Shown here one piece after another: positions 37,986 through 49,264 of a stretch of DNA of 64,000 bases. The position numbers and the translations under genes were made by a program. The notes below the pieces were generated by a model. It searched no databases. It was given only the letters and a program-made list of their open reading frames with translations, and was not told the DNA's origin. How positions within the stretch are numbered: position 1 is the first letter of the stretch; each line of letters starts with the position of its first letter. Source of the stretch: Hydra vulgaris (Eukaryota; Cnidaria; Hydrozoa; Anthoathecata; Hydridae); contig NC_088931.1 in the NCBI RefSeq assembly GCF_038396675.1, positions 75,124,001 to 75,188,000 on the forward strand, given 5' to 3'.

Positions 37986-38198
37986 AAAGTAGTAAAATAT
38001 GATTTTTATTTATAATGATAAATTTCCTTTTTATTATAAAGATAAAAATATCTATAAGAATGAATTGGTTTTGATAATAAGGTGTGTTAATAAAAATTGA
38101 TAATAGGGTGTGTTATCTCCTTCATATCCACCCTTGAACAGATACATACCTTTTATATGTTGTGGTGGTGTAGGAGCAAATAACAATAAAAGTTATAT

Positions 38199-38302
38199 AT
38201 TGAAATGACTAATTTCACATAAAAGACGCTCTAAAATGGAAGAAATACGCTTTTTTGAGTGGTATAGGCGGTTGTTCGGCACCCCCTCTAGTCTCCCGGA
38301 TA
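38199..38302 (+). repeat. ~100-bp direct repeat, copy 2
   Basis: Same family as 37157-37258. The 62-codon minus-strand ORF over it is not supported. Confidence 0.6.
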
Positions 38303-38814
38303 CGCCCGGTGAGCAAAGGCCATTTTAAATTTTGTAGCCCACTGTTACACCTATCTTTTAGTACCAATTTATAAACTTCTAAAGATAAGAATAGAATAAG
38401 CATCTAATGTATGAAATGCTACATGTAATAAAAGACAATAAATATTAAAAAAAAAGCCTTACATAAACATATTTAAGTAGATAGAAAAACTTTTTATTAT
38501 CAAGGATCTTATATTTTATTCTTATAAATAAATTTTTTCTATTGTATTACAATTAAATTTGATGACAACAAAAAAATTGAATACCTTGTCAATAAAAAAA
38601 TTTTTCTCATGCTCAGAACACACATCACAAATCTTATAGACTTAAAGCTTCCTTTCAATTTAAAGCGTTTTAAAAAAGAACGCAGCTTCTGCTCCTGATT
38701 TCTTATTTAGTGCAACTGTTTTTCTTTAGCTTTATCTTCAATCTAATCAACGTCTATAACTTCTCATTGCACGCGAATAAAAAAGTTTTTCAGAAATATA
38801 AGAATCAACACTTT
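38303..38814. other. Non-coding stretch of the left arm
   Basis: AT-rich; nothing recognised. Confidence 0.4.
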
Positions 38815-39270
38815 CTATATCTCATATACCAAGACCTTCTGTATCTCAAGAGAAAAACACTCTTCACTGTCACACTTTAAACTTTTTCCTGAATCACCAA
38901 TAACTTCATAATACTGATGAAAACAATCATGGCACATACCATACTGCACCCAATCAATGTTACAATCATATTTTGTAATTGAACACCTGATACTAGCACA
39001 CATTTCTTGCTTTTACAGTGTTTTATTTTTATTGCAAGAGTCCTGAGATATGCGTTCTAATTCAAAAAAATTATTTTTAAAAAATACTAACCATTGCGCC
39101 TGTAGATTTGCAATATCTACAAATAGATTACTTAATAAACGCAAAGCTTTCGCTGTATTAGATATTTCAATGCTTTTAGCAGCCCGCAACTTACTTGTTC
39201 TTGCTTTCTTGTTTTGAGATAAAGACGAATCAGCCTGACAATCTAAACTTTTACACTCTTTTAACAACAA
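38815..39270 (-). pseudogene. Possible zinc-finger (PHD-like) protein remnant, left copy
   Basis: Two adjoining minus-strand ORFs: 39013-39270 (Lys/Ser-rich, helical, ending SQDSCNKNKTL) and 38815-39003 (MCASIRCSITKYDCNIDWVQ ... CHDCFHQYYEVIG). Spacing of C-C, WVQ, C-C-H resembles the second half of a PHD-like finger. No Met-to-stop gene of credible length exists and the two are separated by a stop, so it is probably debris from a mobile-element protein. Identical mirror copy at 44843-45298. Confidence 0.35.
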
Positions 39271-40209
39271 CTTTCACAGTGTTAACACTATTCCTAACAC
39301 AATATGCAAAACAGATGGCACTACATTGTCTAAAGTTATCATGGGGAAAATTACAGTAGCAAAAATTGAATTATAAAACTTACATAGAGCTATTAAGTGT
39401 CCAACATTTCTATCTTCTGATTGCAAGCACTTTCTAGTGTTTGTAACTGTTGTAAGCACTTTCCAGAGTTTAATTGTATTGTTCTCCTTGAGAGGTTATA
39501 ACTAGCAGGTGCGCGAGGCATAGTTTCGTAGAAAATTCAATTTAACAAGGTCTGTAGAAGTAGGAAATCTAGCAGCTTAACCCTGGTGTCCCATAACATC
39601 ATCGATGAAATAAAAATCTCCACCCAAGAACAGCCTCATTTTTTTTCCCCCTAAGTTTAAGATCTGATAACTAAATTTATTTGGTGTTATTGGAATAATG
39701 CCCAAGAATTAAGGCAATATTCTTACGACAGTCTGAACATAAAAATAAATGCACATCATGTACAGACCCGGATAATTCAAAATTGACAACTTCAAAATGA
39801 AATTTAGGCACATTTTATCAAACTCCCTATTGCATCCAATGTAATGTTTTAAAATTTCTCACTCAGTTGAATAGATATTGAAATAAAATTGACTTTGTAA
39901 TTAATATAACACAAATAATTAAATTAATTTTAGCTTAAAAAGTTTTATTTGTGTTTTAGTGTGCTTAAATTAAATGGTTTATTTAGTTATTAAAATATAG
40001 AAAACTCGTTGTTTCTTGAAAATGTTATTTTACATATTCATAATTATGAAAAACAATTATAAAATATTTTCTACCAGAAAAATCCTCAAAACATATATTA
40101 AAAATGTCAAATCGTTTTATTAAAGACCAGCTTTCAATAAAATCTATTTTCAAATTAAAAGTTATCCAAAAATACAAGTTAGTTATAGTTTCGTTTTTGT
40201 TATTTTGAT
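39271..40209. other. 3' flank of the left peroxidase gene
   Basis: AT-rich. A possible minus-strand polyadenylation signal (AATAAA read on the minus strand) lies near 40118. No gene recognised; the 61-codon ORF at 39274-39459 is unsupported. Confidence 0.4.
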
Positions 40210-41298
40210 TTACTTATAATAGTTGGTAGCATGAGGTGCTTTTGGAGCATCGGTTAACACATTTCGGTTCAACTCAATCATCCGACCGAAAACTTTTGTA
40301 AATTCTTTTATCCACAATGCATTGTCGTGTGCAAATTGAAGAGCGTGTTGATGAGCAAACGAATGTTGACACGGAGTTGTTTCGGAAGTTGGAGTGCAAG
40401 ATACCGCTCCGTTTTCATCGGTTGGCCTGATAATCCAAGAGTTCGCCATATCTGAATTCAAAAGCAACGTTGTCCTTTCAGACTCAGGCAGTTTATCATT
40501 TGGTATTGGGTGACTTGGTAGCTGCCACTGTCTTCTTGTTCCATTGATGGCTACTTGTATCCATGGTACAATATCTATAATCATTCTATAATAAGCATTA
40601 TCAAGAACGCTTGTTGGAGCTAACGTATTTGGACCCTGAATGACTGTTGAAAATTTTTCGTCAACAAAGGCTCCTTCAAAACCAGTGTTTTCCAACCTAC
40701 ATCTTCCTAACGTGTGTGCTCCTAAAAGGGCTACGGCTTCTCTAACGTTAAAGTCAAACTCGTTTTTAAAAAATTTAAAAGTTTTATGCGTACCGTCAGT
40801 GCCAAATGGTGGTTGAACGCTTTGAAGTTGATTAGGAGAGGTCTCACAATCTTCTCTGCCAACCTTAAAGTAATTTAATCCTAAGTATTTTACTGGAGCA
40901 TCAACAGTCGACCTTGTTAGGGCAACCACAGCGGCTAAAGCGTAGAAATCTGCTCTGGAAATTTTTCCTTTATAGGATAGATCGTATAAAGAATCAAGAC
41001 GATCAGTTATAACTTTTAAGCCTGCATTTCCCCTGTTTGTATGATCGATGCATCCATCGCAATTGTTTTTGCCAATACAATCGTGAAAAGCTAAACGAAC
41101 GCACCCAGCAATCATCGGTAAGTCTCTGTTTACCTTAACAGATTCGATTAAAGTTAAAAGATCGGTTTTTGCTTTTTCGAAATCTTCAAATGTCGGTATA
41201 ATTTGAATTGTTTCTATATATGTTAAAAGCAGCGTAACACACCAAAATCCAGTTAAGATGAGCATGGCTATGATATAAAATACGGCTAAATATAACAT
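40210..41298 (-). CDS. Plant-type haem peroxidase (left copy)
   Basis: Single uninterrupted ORF of 362 codons. A hydrophobic segment at residues 4-27 is a likely signal anchor or uncleaved signal, so secretion or membrane attachment is inferred. The plant-type (class I/II/III) superfamily signature is clear: distal Arg68 and His72 in [15 protein letters not shown] at 79-83, and proximal His195 in [10 protein letters not shown]. The likely reaction is H2O2-dependent oxidation; the electron donor is unknown. The domain is complete. Such peroxidases are rare in animals, and a plant-like peroxidase active in oogenesis has been reported in green Hydra. No introns are seen, unlike the gene at 11.3-20.8 kb. 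The ORF is identical in the right arm (42815-43903). Confidence 0.93.
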   Translation of the reverse strand: MLYLAVFYIIAMLILTGFWCVTLLLTYIETIQIIPTFEDFEKAKTDLLTLIESVKVNRDLPMIAGCVRLAFHDCIGKNNCDGCIDHTNRGNAGLKVITDRLDSLYDLSYKGKISRADFYALAAVVALTRSTVDAPVKYLGLNYFKVGREDCETSPNQLQSVQPPFGTDGTHKTFKFFKNEFDFNVREAVALLGAHTLGRCRLENTGFEGAFVDEKFSTVIQGPNTLAPTSVLDNAYYRMIIDIVPWIQVAINGTRRQWQLPSHPIPNDKLPESERTTLLLNSDMANSWIIRPTDENGAVSCTPTSETTPCQHSFAHQHALQFAHDNALWIKEFTKVFGRMIELNRNVLTDAPKAPHATNYYK

Positions 41299-41399
41299 AA
41301 TTAATCACATAGAATAGTTGTGTAAAACAACAAATATGAAAAAATATTGTACCAATTATTTTAGTAATATTTTTATGACGCGCTCTAAGCTGAAATTAG

Positions 41400-41577
41400 G
41401 GGTTGTCCATGAAGTACCTACGCTTTTAACCTACCTACCCAACATTTTATGTTTTTTTTAATTTAATGTCTCCTTACTTTCAAAATCGATTGCCCCCTCC
41501 TCCTCCTCCATCTCATATACTTCATTTGCAGACCCCCTCTACCCCATTTGAGCGTACGTACTTTGTGGACAATCGCT
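41400..41577. mobile_element. Short TIR element (MITE) 5' of the left peroxidase
   Basis: GGGTTGTCCATGAAGTACCTACGC at the left pairs, with a few mismatches, with GCGTACGTACTTTGTGGACAATC at the right (about 178 bp). It lies 100 bp upstream of the peroxidase start and could contribute to its promoter. Mirrored at 42536-42713. Confidence 0.6.
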
Positions 41578-41809
41578 TGTATAGATAAACATAAAATGTG
41601 TGTTATATTTATATAAATTTATAATGAGTATTTAATATATATATAACAATTTTGATAATAATATATATTGAAACTTTGATAGTCTTACCAATAACTTTTA
41701 TCCTTTAACTTTTTATTGGTTTATATCTTTGTTGAACTTTATATATGTGTGTAGCTTTGTATTTAGAGTTTGCTTTGGATGCCATTTATAAAAAGGTCAA
41801 GGTAATTAT

Positions 41810-42110
41810 CAAATAAATTTGGCAACGATTTTCAGACAAATTACGGAAGTATTAGAAGTTTATTGAGGAAGTATTGGCACGATAACTAAAAATTATTTCA
41901 ATTAAAGTTTAAAACGTTTGAAGCGTAAAAAAGCAACAAAAGGTCAGAATTTTGCTTTTTAAACAAATGCATAATAGAGGTGAGTAATTTATGGTAATAA
42001 CACAATACCCTTAAGATATTTTACAGAAAGGGAGTGAAAGTAGGGTATGGGGAATGAAACTTCTACTGAAAATTTTGTCGGCAAAGAATAAATACGTTCA
42101 TCACAAAATA
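41810..42110 (+). repeat. Repeat spanning the palindrome centre
   Basis: About 300 bp related to 58234-58535 (shared TTGGCAACGATT, GTTTAAAACGTT, CACAATACCC, AGATATTTTACAG, GTCGGCAAAGAAT). The left-arm boundary at 41949 falls inside it, so the inversion breakpoint lies within a repeat. Confidence 0.75.
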
Positions 42111-42163
42111 AACACACATTTTACGATTATTTATACAAGCGATTAAAGCGACAAAAGATAAAG
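41950..42163. other. Palindrome spacer (214 bp)
   Basis: Non-mirrored sequence between the arms. Its right part (42110-42150: ACACATTTTACGATTATTTATACAAGCGATT) resembles an arm segment at about 42511-42543, so short homology may have shaped the junction. Confidence 0.85.
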
Positions 42164-42535
42164 TTCTGACCTTTTGTTGCTTTTTTACGCTTCAAACGTT
42201 TTAAACTTTAATTGAAATAATTTTTAGTTATCGTGCCAATACTTCCTCAATAAACTTCTAATACTTCCGTAATTTGTCTGAAAATCGTTGCCAAATTTAT
42301 TTGATAATTACCTTGACCTTTTTATAAATGGCATCCAAAGCAAACTCTAAATACAAAGCTACACACATATATAAAGTTCAACAAAGATATAAACCAATAA
42401 AAAGTTAAAGGATAAAAGTTATTGGTAAGACTATCAAAGTTTCAATATATATTATTATCAAAATTGTTATATATATATTAAATACTCATTATAAATTTAT
42501 ATAAATATAACACACATTTTATGTTTATCTATACA

Positions 42536-42713
42536 AGCGATTGTCCACAAAGTACGTACGCTCAAATGGGGTAGAGGGGGTCTGCAAATGAAGTATATGA
42601 GATGGAGGAGGAGGAGGGGGCAATCGATTTTGAAAGTAAGGAGACATTAAATTAAAAAAAACATAAAATGTTGGGTAGGTAGGTTAAAAGCGTAGGTACT
42701 TCATGGACAACCC
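42536..42713. mobile_element. Short TIR element (MITE) 5' of the right peroxidase
   Basis: Mirror copy of 41400-41577, 102 bp before the peroxidase start. Confidence 0.6.
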
Positions 42714-42814
42714 CTAATTTCAGCTTAGAGCGCGTCATAAAAATATTACTAAAATAATTGGTACAATATTTTTTCATATTTGTTGTTTTACACAACTATT
42801 CTATGTGATTAATT

Positions 42815-43903
42815 ATGTTATATTTAGCCGTATTTTATATCATAGCCATGCTCATCTTAACTGGATTTTGGTGTGTTACGCTGCTTTTAACATATATAGA
42901 AACAATTCAAATTATACCGACATTTGAAGATTTCGAAAAAGCAAAAACCGATCTTTTAACTTTAATCGAATCTGTTAAGGTAAACAGAGACTTACCGATG
43001 ATTGCTGGGTGCGTTCGTTTAGCTTTTCACGATTGTATTGGCAAAAACAATTGCGATGGATGCATCGATCATACAAACAGGGGAAATGCAGGCTTAAAAG
43101 TTATAACTGATCGTCTTGATTCTTTATACGATCTATCCTATAAAGGAAAAATTTCCAGAGCAGATTTCTACGCTTTAGCCGCTGTGGTTGCCCTAACAAG
43201 GTCGACTGTTGATGCTCCAGTAAAATACTTAGGATTAAATTACTTTAAGGTTGGCAGAGAAGATTGTGAGACCTCTCCTAATCAACTTCAAAGCGTTCAA
43301 CCACCATTTGGCACTGACGGTACGCATAAAACTTTTAAATTTTTTAAAAACGAGTTTGACTTTAACGTTAGAGAAGCCGTAGCCCTTTTAGGAGCACACA
43401 CGTTAGGAAGATGTAGGTTGGAAAACACTGGTTTTGAAGGAGCCTTTGTTGACGAAAAATTTTCAACAGTCATTCAGGGTCCAAATACGTTAGCTCCAAC
43501 AAGCGTTCTTGATAATGCTTATTATAGAATGATTATAGATATTGTACCATGGATACAAGTAGCCATCAATGGAACAAGAAGACAGTGGCAGCTACCAAGT
43601 CACCCAATACCAAATGATAAACTGCCTGAGTCTGAAAGGACAACGTTGCTTTTGAATTCAGATATGGCGAACTCTTGGATTATCAGGCCAACCGATGAAA
43701 ACGGAGCGGTATCTTGCACTCCAACTTCCGAAACAACTCCGTGTCAACATTCGTTTGCTCATCAACACGCTCTTCAATTTGCACACGACAATGCATTGTG
43801 GATAAAAGAATTTACAAAAGTTTTCGGTCGGATGATTGAGTTGAACCGAAATGTGTTAACCGATGCTCCAAAAGCACCTCATGCTACCAACTATTATAAG
43901 TAA
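42815..43903 (+). CDS. Plant-type haem peroxidase (right copy)
   Basis: A 362-codon ORF whose protein is identical to the left copy (Arg68, His72 and His195 conserved; hydrophobic N-terminus). The two starts face away from the palindrome centre, 1.5 kb apart, so the genes are divergent and share mirror-image upstream sequence, each with the same MITE. A possible AATAAA lies near 43992, about 90 bp after the stop. If the palindrome is real this doubles gene dosage; if it is an assembly artefact there is a single gene. Confidence 0.9.
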   Translation: MLYLAVFYIIAMLILTGFWCVTLLLTYIETIQIIPTFEDFEKAKTDLLTLIESVKVNRDLPMIAGCVRLAFHDCIGKNNCDGCIDHTNRGNAGLKVITDRLDSLYDLSYKGKISRADFYALAAVVALTRSTVDAPVKYLGLNYFKVGREDCETSPNQLQSVQPPFGTDGTHKTFKFFKNEFDFNVREAVALLGAHTLGRCRLENTGFEGAFVDEKFSTVIQGPNTLAPTSVLDNAYYRMIIDIVPWIQVAINGTRRQWQLPSHPIPNDKLPESERTTLLLNSDMANSWIIRPTDENGAVSCTPTSETTPCQHSFAHQHALQFAHDNALWIKEFTKVFGRMIELNRNVLTDAPKAPHATNYYK

Positions 43904-44842
43904 ATCAAAATAACAAAAACGAAACTATAACTAACTTGTATTTTTGGATAACTTTTAATTTGAAAATAGATTTTATTGAAAGCTGGTCTTTAATAAAACG
44001 ATTTGACATTTTTAATATATGTTTTGAGGATTTTTCTGGTAGAAAATATTTTATAATTGTTTTTCATAATTATGAATATGTAAAATAACATTTTCAAGAA
44101 ACAACGAGTTTTCTATATTTTAATAACTAAATAAACCATTTAATTTAAGCACACTAAAACACAAATAAAACTTTTTAAGCTAAAATTAATTTAATTATTT
44201 GTGTTATATTAATTACAAAGTCAATTTTATTTCAATATCTATTCAACTGAGTGAGAAATTTTAAAACATTACATTGGATGCAATAGGGAGTTTGATAAAA
44301 TGTGCCTAAATTTCATTTTGAAGTTGTCAATTTTGAATTATCCGGGTCTGTACATGATGTGCATTTATTTTTATGTTCAGACTGTCGTAAGAATATTGCC
44401 TTAATTCTTGGGCATTATTCCAATAACACCAAATAAATTTAGTTATCAGATCTTAAACTTAGGGGGAAAAAAAATGAGGCTGTTCTTGGGTGGAGATTTT
44501 TATTTCATCGATGATGTTATGGGACACCAGGGTTAAGCTGCTAGATTTCCTACTTCTACAGACCTTGTTAAATTGAATTTTCTACGAAACTATGCCTCGC
44601 GCACCTGCTAGTTATAACCTCTCAAGGAGAACAATACAATTAAACTCTGGAAAGTGCTTACAACAGTTACAAACACTAGAAAGTGCTTGCAATCAGAAGA
44701 TAGAAATGTTGGACACTTAATAGCTCTATGTAAGTTTTATAATTCAATTTTTGCTACTGTAATTTTCCCCATGATAACTTTAGACAATGTAGTGCCATCT
44801 GTTTTGCATATTGTGTTAGGAATAGTGTTAACACTGTGAAAG
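43904..44842. other. 3' flank of the right peroxidase gene
   Basis: Mirror of 39271-40209. No gene recognised. Confidence 0.4.
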
Positions 44843-45298
44843 TTGTTGTTAAAAGAGTGTAAAAGTTTAGATTGTCAGGCTGATTCGTCTTTATCTCAAA
44901 ACAAGAAAGCAAGAACAAGTAAGTTGCGGGCTGCTAAAAGCATTGAAATATCTAATACAGCGAAAGCTTTGCGTTTATTAAGTAATCTATTTGTAGATAT
45001 TGCAAATCTACAGGCGCAATGGTTAGTATTTTTTAAAAATAATTTTTTTGAATTAGAACGCATATCTCAGGACTCTTGCAATAAAAATAAAACACTGTAA
45101 AAGCAAGAAATGTGTGCTAGTATCAGGTGTTCAATTACAAAATATGATTGTAACATTGATTGGGTGCAGTATGGTATGTGCCATGATTGTTTTCATCAGT
45201 ATTATGAAGTTATTGGTGATTCAGGAAAAAGTTTAAAGTGTGACAGTGAAGAGTGTTTTTCTCTTGAGATACAGAAGGTCTTGGTATATGAGATATAG
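44843..45298 (+). pseudogene. Possible zinc-finger remnant, right copy
   Basis: Identical mirror of 38815-39270: a Lys/Ser-rich ORF, then an ORF with a Cys/His pattern resembling half a PHD finger. Confidence 0.35.
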
Positions 45299-45810
45299 AA
45301 AGTGTTGATTCTTATATTTCTGAAAAACTTTTTTATTCGCGTGCAATGAGAAGTTATAGACGTTGATTAGATTGAAGATAAAGCTAAAGAAAAACAGTTG
45401 CACTAAATAAGAAATCAGGAGCAGAAGCTGCGTTCTTTTTTAAAACGCTTTAAATTGAAAGGAAGCTTTAAGTCTATAAGATTTGTGATGTGTGTTCTGA
45501 GCATGAGAAAAATTTTTTTATTGACAAGGTATTCAATTTTTTTGTTGTCATCAAATTTAATTGTAATACAATAGAAAAAATTTATTTATAAGAATAAAAT
45601 ATAAGATCCTTGATAATAAAAAGTTTTTCTATCTACTTAAATATGTTTATGTAAGGCTTTTTTTTTAATATTTATTGTCTTTTATTACATGTAGCATTTC
45701 ATACATTAGATGCTTATTCTATTCTTATCTTTAGAAGTTTATAAATTGGTACTAAAAGATAGGTGTAACAGTGGGCTACAAAATTTAAAATGGCCTTTGC
45801 TCACCGGGCG
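45299..45810. other. Non-coding stretch of the right arm
   Basis: Mirror of 38303-38814. Nothing recognised. Confidence 0.4.
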
Positions 45811-46956
45811 TATCCGGGAGACTAGAGGGGGTGCCGAACAACCGCCTATACCACTCAAAAAAGCGTATTTCTTCCATTTTAGAGCGTCTTTTATGTGAAA
45901 TTAGTCATTTCAATATATAACTTTTATTGTTATTTGCTCCTACACCACCACAACATATAAAAGGTATGTATCTGTGTTAGGGTGGATATGAAGGAGATAA
46001 CACACCCTATTATCAATTTTTATTAACACACCTTATTATCAAAACCAATTCATTCTTATAGATATTTTTATCTTTATAATAAAAAGGAAATTTATCATTA
46101 TAAATAAAAATCATATTTTACTACTTTACAATATAAGATATAATAATGTGAATACAATATAAGATAATAAATAGATATAATAGGATAGATATAATAAATA
46201 GATATAATAGGATAGTATAATATAGGATATTATAAGATAGTAGTATATAGGATAGTATAATATAGGATATAATAATAGGATAGTAAATAAATAGATATAA
46301 TCGGATAGATATAATAAATAGATATAATAGGATAGTATAATATAGGATATTATAAGATAGTAGTATATAGGATAGTATAATATAGGATATAATAATAGGA
46401 TAGTAAATAAATAGATATAATAGGATAGATATAATAAATAGATATATTAGGATAGTATAATATAGGATATTATAATAGGATAGTAAATAAATAGATATAA
46501 TAGGATAGACATAAAAAAAAAAGATATAATAGGATAGATATAATAAATAGATATAATAAATAGATATAATACAATATAAGATAATAAATAGATATAATAA
46601 ATAAGATATAATAATGTGAATACAATATAAGATAATAAATATGAATACATTGATTTAGGAAAAAGGGTGTGTGCCATCTCCCTCCAACCTAAATAAAGTA
46701 AGAAAAAAGACAAAATTATTTATAGAATTTTATATATAACTAAAAGATAAAATTAATATAAGAAATTAACACAAAAACATATCGTGCCACATTACAAAAT
46801 TCTAGACATAAGCTAAACATATTTTACCACTTTACAAGACTATAACTACCAGTAGTACTCAGGGGGCTAGAGGGGGTAACAAACTTCCATACTCGTTGCC
46901 AAAAATGCATACTTCATCCATAGTAGAGCGTCTTTTTTGTAAAGTTAGTCATTTCT
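45811..46956 (-). repeat. Mirror copies of the ~100-bp direct repeats and 120-bp array
   Basis: 45811-45914 and 46855-46956 mirror the two ~100-bp repeats. 46193-46432 holds the two 120-bp units, with shorter units around them. Confidence 0.85.
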
Positions 46957-47022
46957 ATATACAAAATGATATACTAATTTTTATACAATTAGTATATAAT
47001 ACAAATTTTATATTCCGATAGT

Positions 47023-48473
47023 CTAAAAGTCCTTAAAAGCATTGTAGTGTTTTATAAAGATAAAGCAAGTACGAAAAACAAAGTTAAGACGATTGCCACG
47101 AAATCTTGGAATTATACCTCGTGGCAGTTTTTGATTGTATAAAAAGGTAAGAAAGCCTTCAGGATCACCCTTGCCATCTTTAAACCTCATTTTGTTTATT
47201 GCTAAAACAATTTTAACTGCCATACAATCGTATCCAAATAATTGGCAAGTTTTTATTTCCTGAGACTGTAATGCGGAATGACAAGAAATAACTATTGTGT
47301 CAAAATGGGTGGAAATGACAGTTCAGCTCATTCAAAATCTTACCACAGGTTTATCAAATTTTGGTTATGGTAAGATGGTTTGCTGCAACTCTGTCTGTCA
47401 TTGTGTTTGATATATTTGAGAATTAAATAACTTACAACCTTCGTTAAAAGAAAACGTGTGATAATTTGAATAAAGTAAAGCCATATGGTCCACTGCGTTA
47501 CATGTATTTTTGATAATCATCTGATGTACCTCTAGGTAATTGATCCAAATCAATGACTTGACACTTATCCTTTGATGTCAAGTGAATGCTGTTGATACGG
47601 ACACCTTCTTGTGTTGTTGCATCAAACCTAAGAGTTAGATTTTTGTTACCAAAGGTCCATTCTGCAGCTTGTAGGTCAGATATATTGCCAAGCTCACGAG
47701 CCATTTGCTCAACAGTAATGCGCTGGGGAGTATACAAAATATTAACACCAAAATATCGTTTAATTTTCTTCAATAAGAATTGGCACATTAGACAACAACA
47801 TATTGGCACATTAGACAACAACATGCGATAAATTACCAATCTAGTTTGTAATGCATAAGACTTGCTATCTTCTGACCTAACTGAATTTGCTATAATTTCC
47901 TTCTCCACCTGGTTATATTATTTTCTAAACTAGCTAATGCTATTTTATTTTCTCTAATGATTTTATTATTTTGAGGTTAATTTGTCTTAATTTTTCTTTC
48001 TCTTTAATTTGTATAGCTTTTCTTGTATTAATGAGGTATGTTTACAGTTTCTGTTTTAAGTCTCTAACTTCTTCTCTTTAAGCTTTTATAATACCTTCTT
48101 TTCTTTTGACACTTTGCCTTAACACTTTGAAATTATATGGCATGGTCTTCTTTTAGACTTTACTAAATCTATCTTATTTTTGTATTCTTCGTAAAAGCTA
48201 GCTAACTTAGAAGAAATAAGACAATCTATTCATTAACTTTTTTTTCTTTGGAGTTAATTTTTCTCTTGGATTCTGCCTAATTTGTATATTTAAGATTTGG
48301 CCTGGTGAACATAAGGATTCACTATTTACTGGAGACAACACATTGTTTTCTAATGATAAAAATATTAAAGATACAGTGTTTATTGTACTAGAGGTAGACG
48401 AAAATGCACGAGGCAACGTTGGTTTTGTTGTTGCATAGGGCTCATTGCAAAATGCAGCAAAATGATTGGAATC
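47023..48473 (-). pseudogene. Decayed transposon-type ORF (FDATTQEG family), right copy
   Basis: Mirror of 35640-37090, with identical fragments at 47498-47908 and 47023-47223. Beyond about 48233 the copies differ: the left has a 4-base longer A run after GAAAAC, plus several substitutions. Inactive in both arms. Confidence 0.65.
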
Positions 48474-48487
48474 TCTTTTAAAGTTTT

Positions 48488-48623
48488 TGTGATATTCTAA
48501 GGATAATGCTAGATTAAGAATCAAATACAACATAAAGTTTAAAGCGTGCATACCGCAATATTTATATTAAGTAATGATGATAACACGAGGCATATGTGTA
48601 TTATGCCGAACACGGATATTACA
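48488..48623 (-). repeat. Gypsy 3' LTR
   Basis: 136 bp. It differs from the 5' LTR at four sites. Confidence 0.9.
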
Positions 48624-48710
48624 TCTTCCTTCCATAATTTTTTTTTTTTTTTTTTTATTAAAGATGTCTTTATATTGTATAGTTAAATAAGTTATATGTA
48701 ATATACACAG

Positions 48711-49262
48711 TTAAATAAAGTCCCTCAAGTAGGCAGGTCTGTTTTTAGTCCTTGACGACCTTCGAACGTCAGGCTGCGGTTCAGTTGATGGAATTTCATG
48801 AATACTTGTAGCTTCTTCGATTTCATTGTTTGCTGTTTTCTCATTTGATGTAGGAGGTGTGATAGTTGCCGGTAATTCGTATGGTAAATCAAGTTGTTCA
48901 TGCTGATATGCTAGTGGTTGTTCATTGGTTTTAATCAGATGTTTACGATTGCGCCGATATACTCTTCCGTACTTATCTACCACGTTATATGATCTGGGTA
49001 ACGTTAGTTTTTCTTTAACTGTCACTTTCTTCCATGTTCCATCTTTTCTCATCCGGGCGGTGTCATTTGCTACGAGATTTGGGAGTTCAGATGCGTTCCG
49101 ATCATAGTATTGCTTTTGATGATTTCTGGACTTGGTGATCTGACTATAAGCATTTAAAGGAATTGCTAGTATAAGTAAATCATGGTGGACAGGTAGGGTT
49201 GTTCGCGTTCTTCTGTTCATGAGAAGTTGGGATGGAGAGTAGTCCATACCTGTGAGAGGCAT
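48711..49262 (-). pseudogene. Gypsy integrase C-terminal part
   Basis: Starts MPLTGMDYSPSQLLMNRRTR, the usual motif just after the integrase catalytic core, followed by the C-terminal region (KQYYDRNASELP; LPRSYNVVDKYGRVYRRNRKHL), an SH3-like or GPY-type DNA-binding part, and an acidic tail. The DDE core that should precede it is absent: the upstream ORF ends in the zinc-binding region 2 bp away. Confidence 0.85.
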
Positions 49263-49264
49263 GT

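Larger units (their letters stand above)
42164..48482. repeat. Inner palindrome, right arm
   Basis: Reverse complement of 35590-41949. Mirroring resumes past the Gypsy insertion (52387-52425 matches 35590-35627), showing the arm was continuous before Gypsy arrived. Confidence 0.95.
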
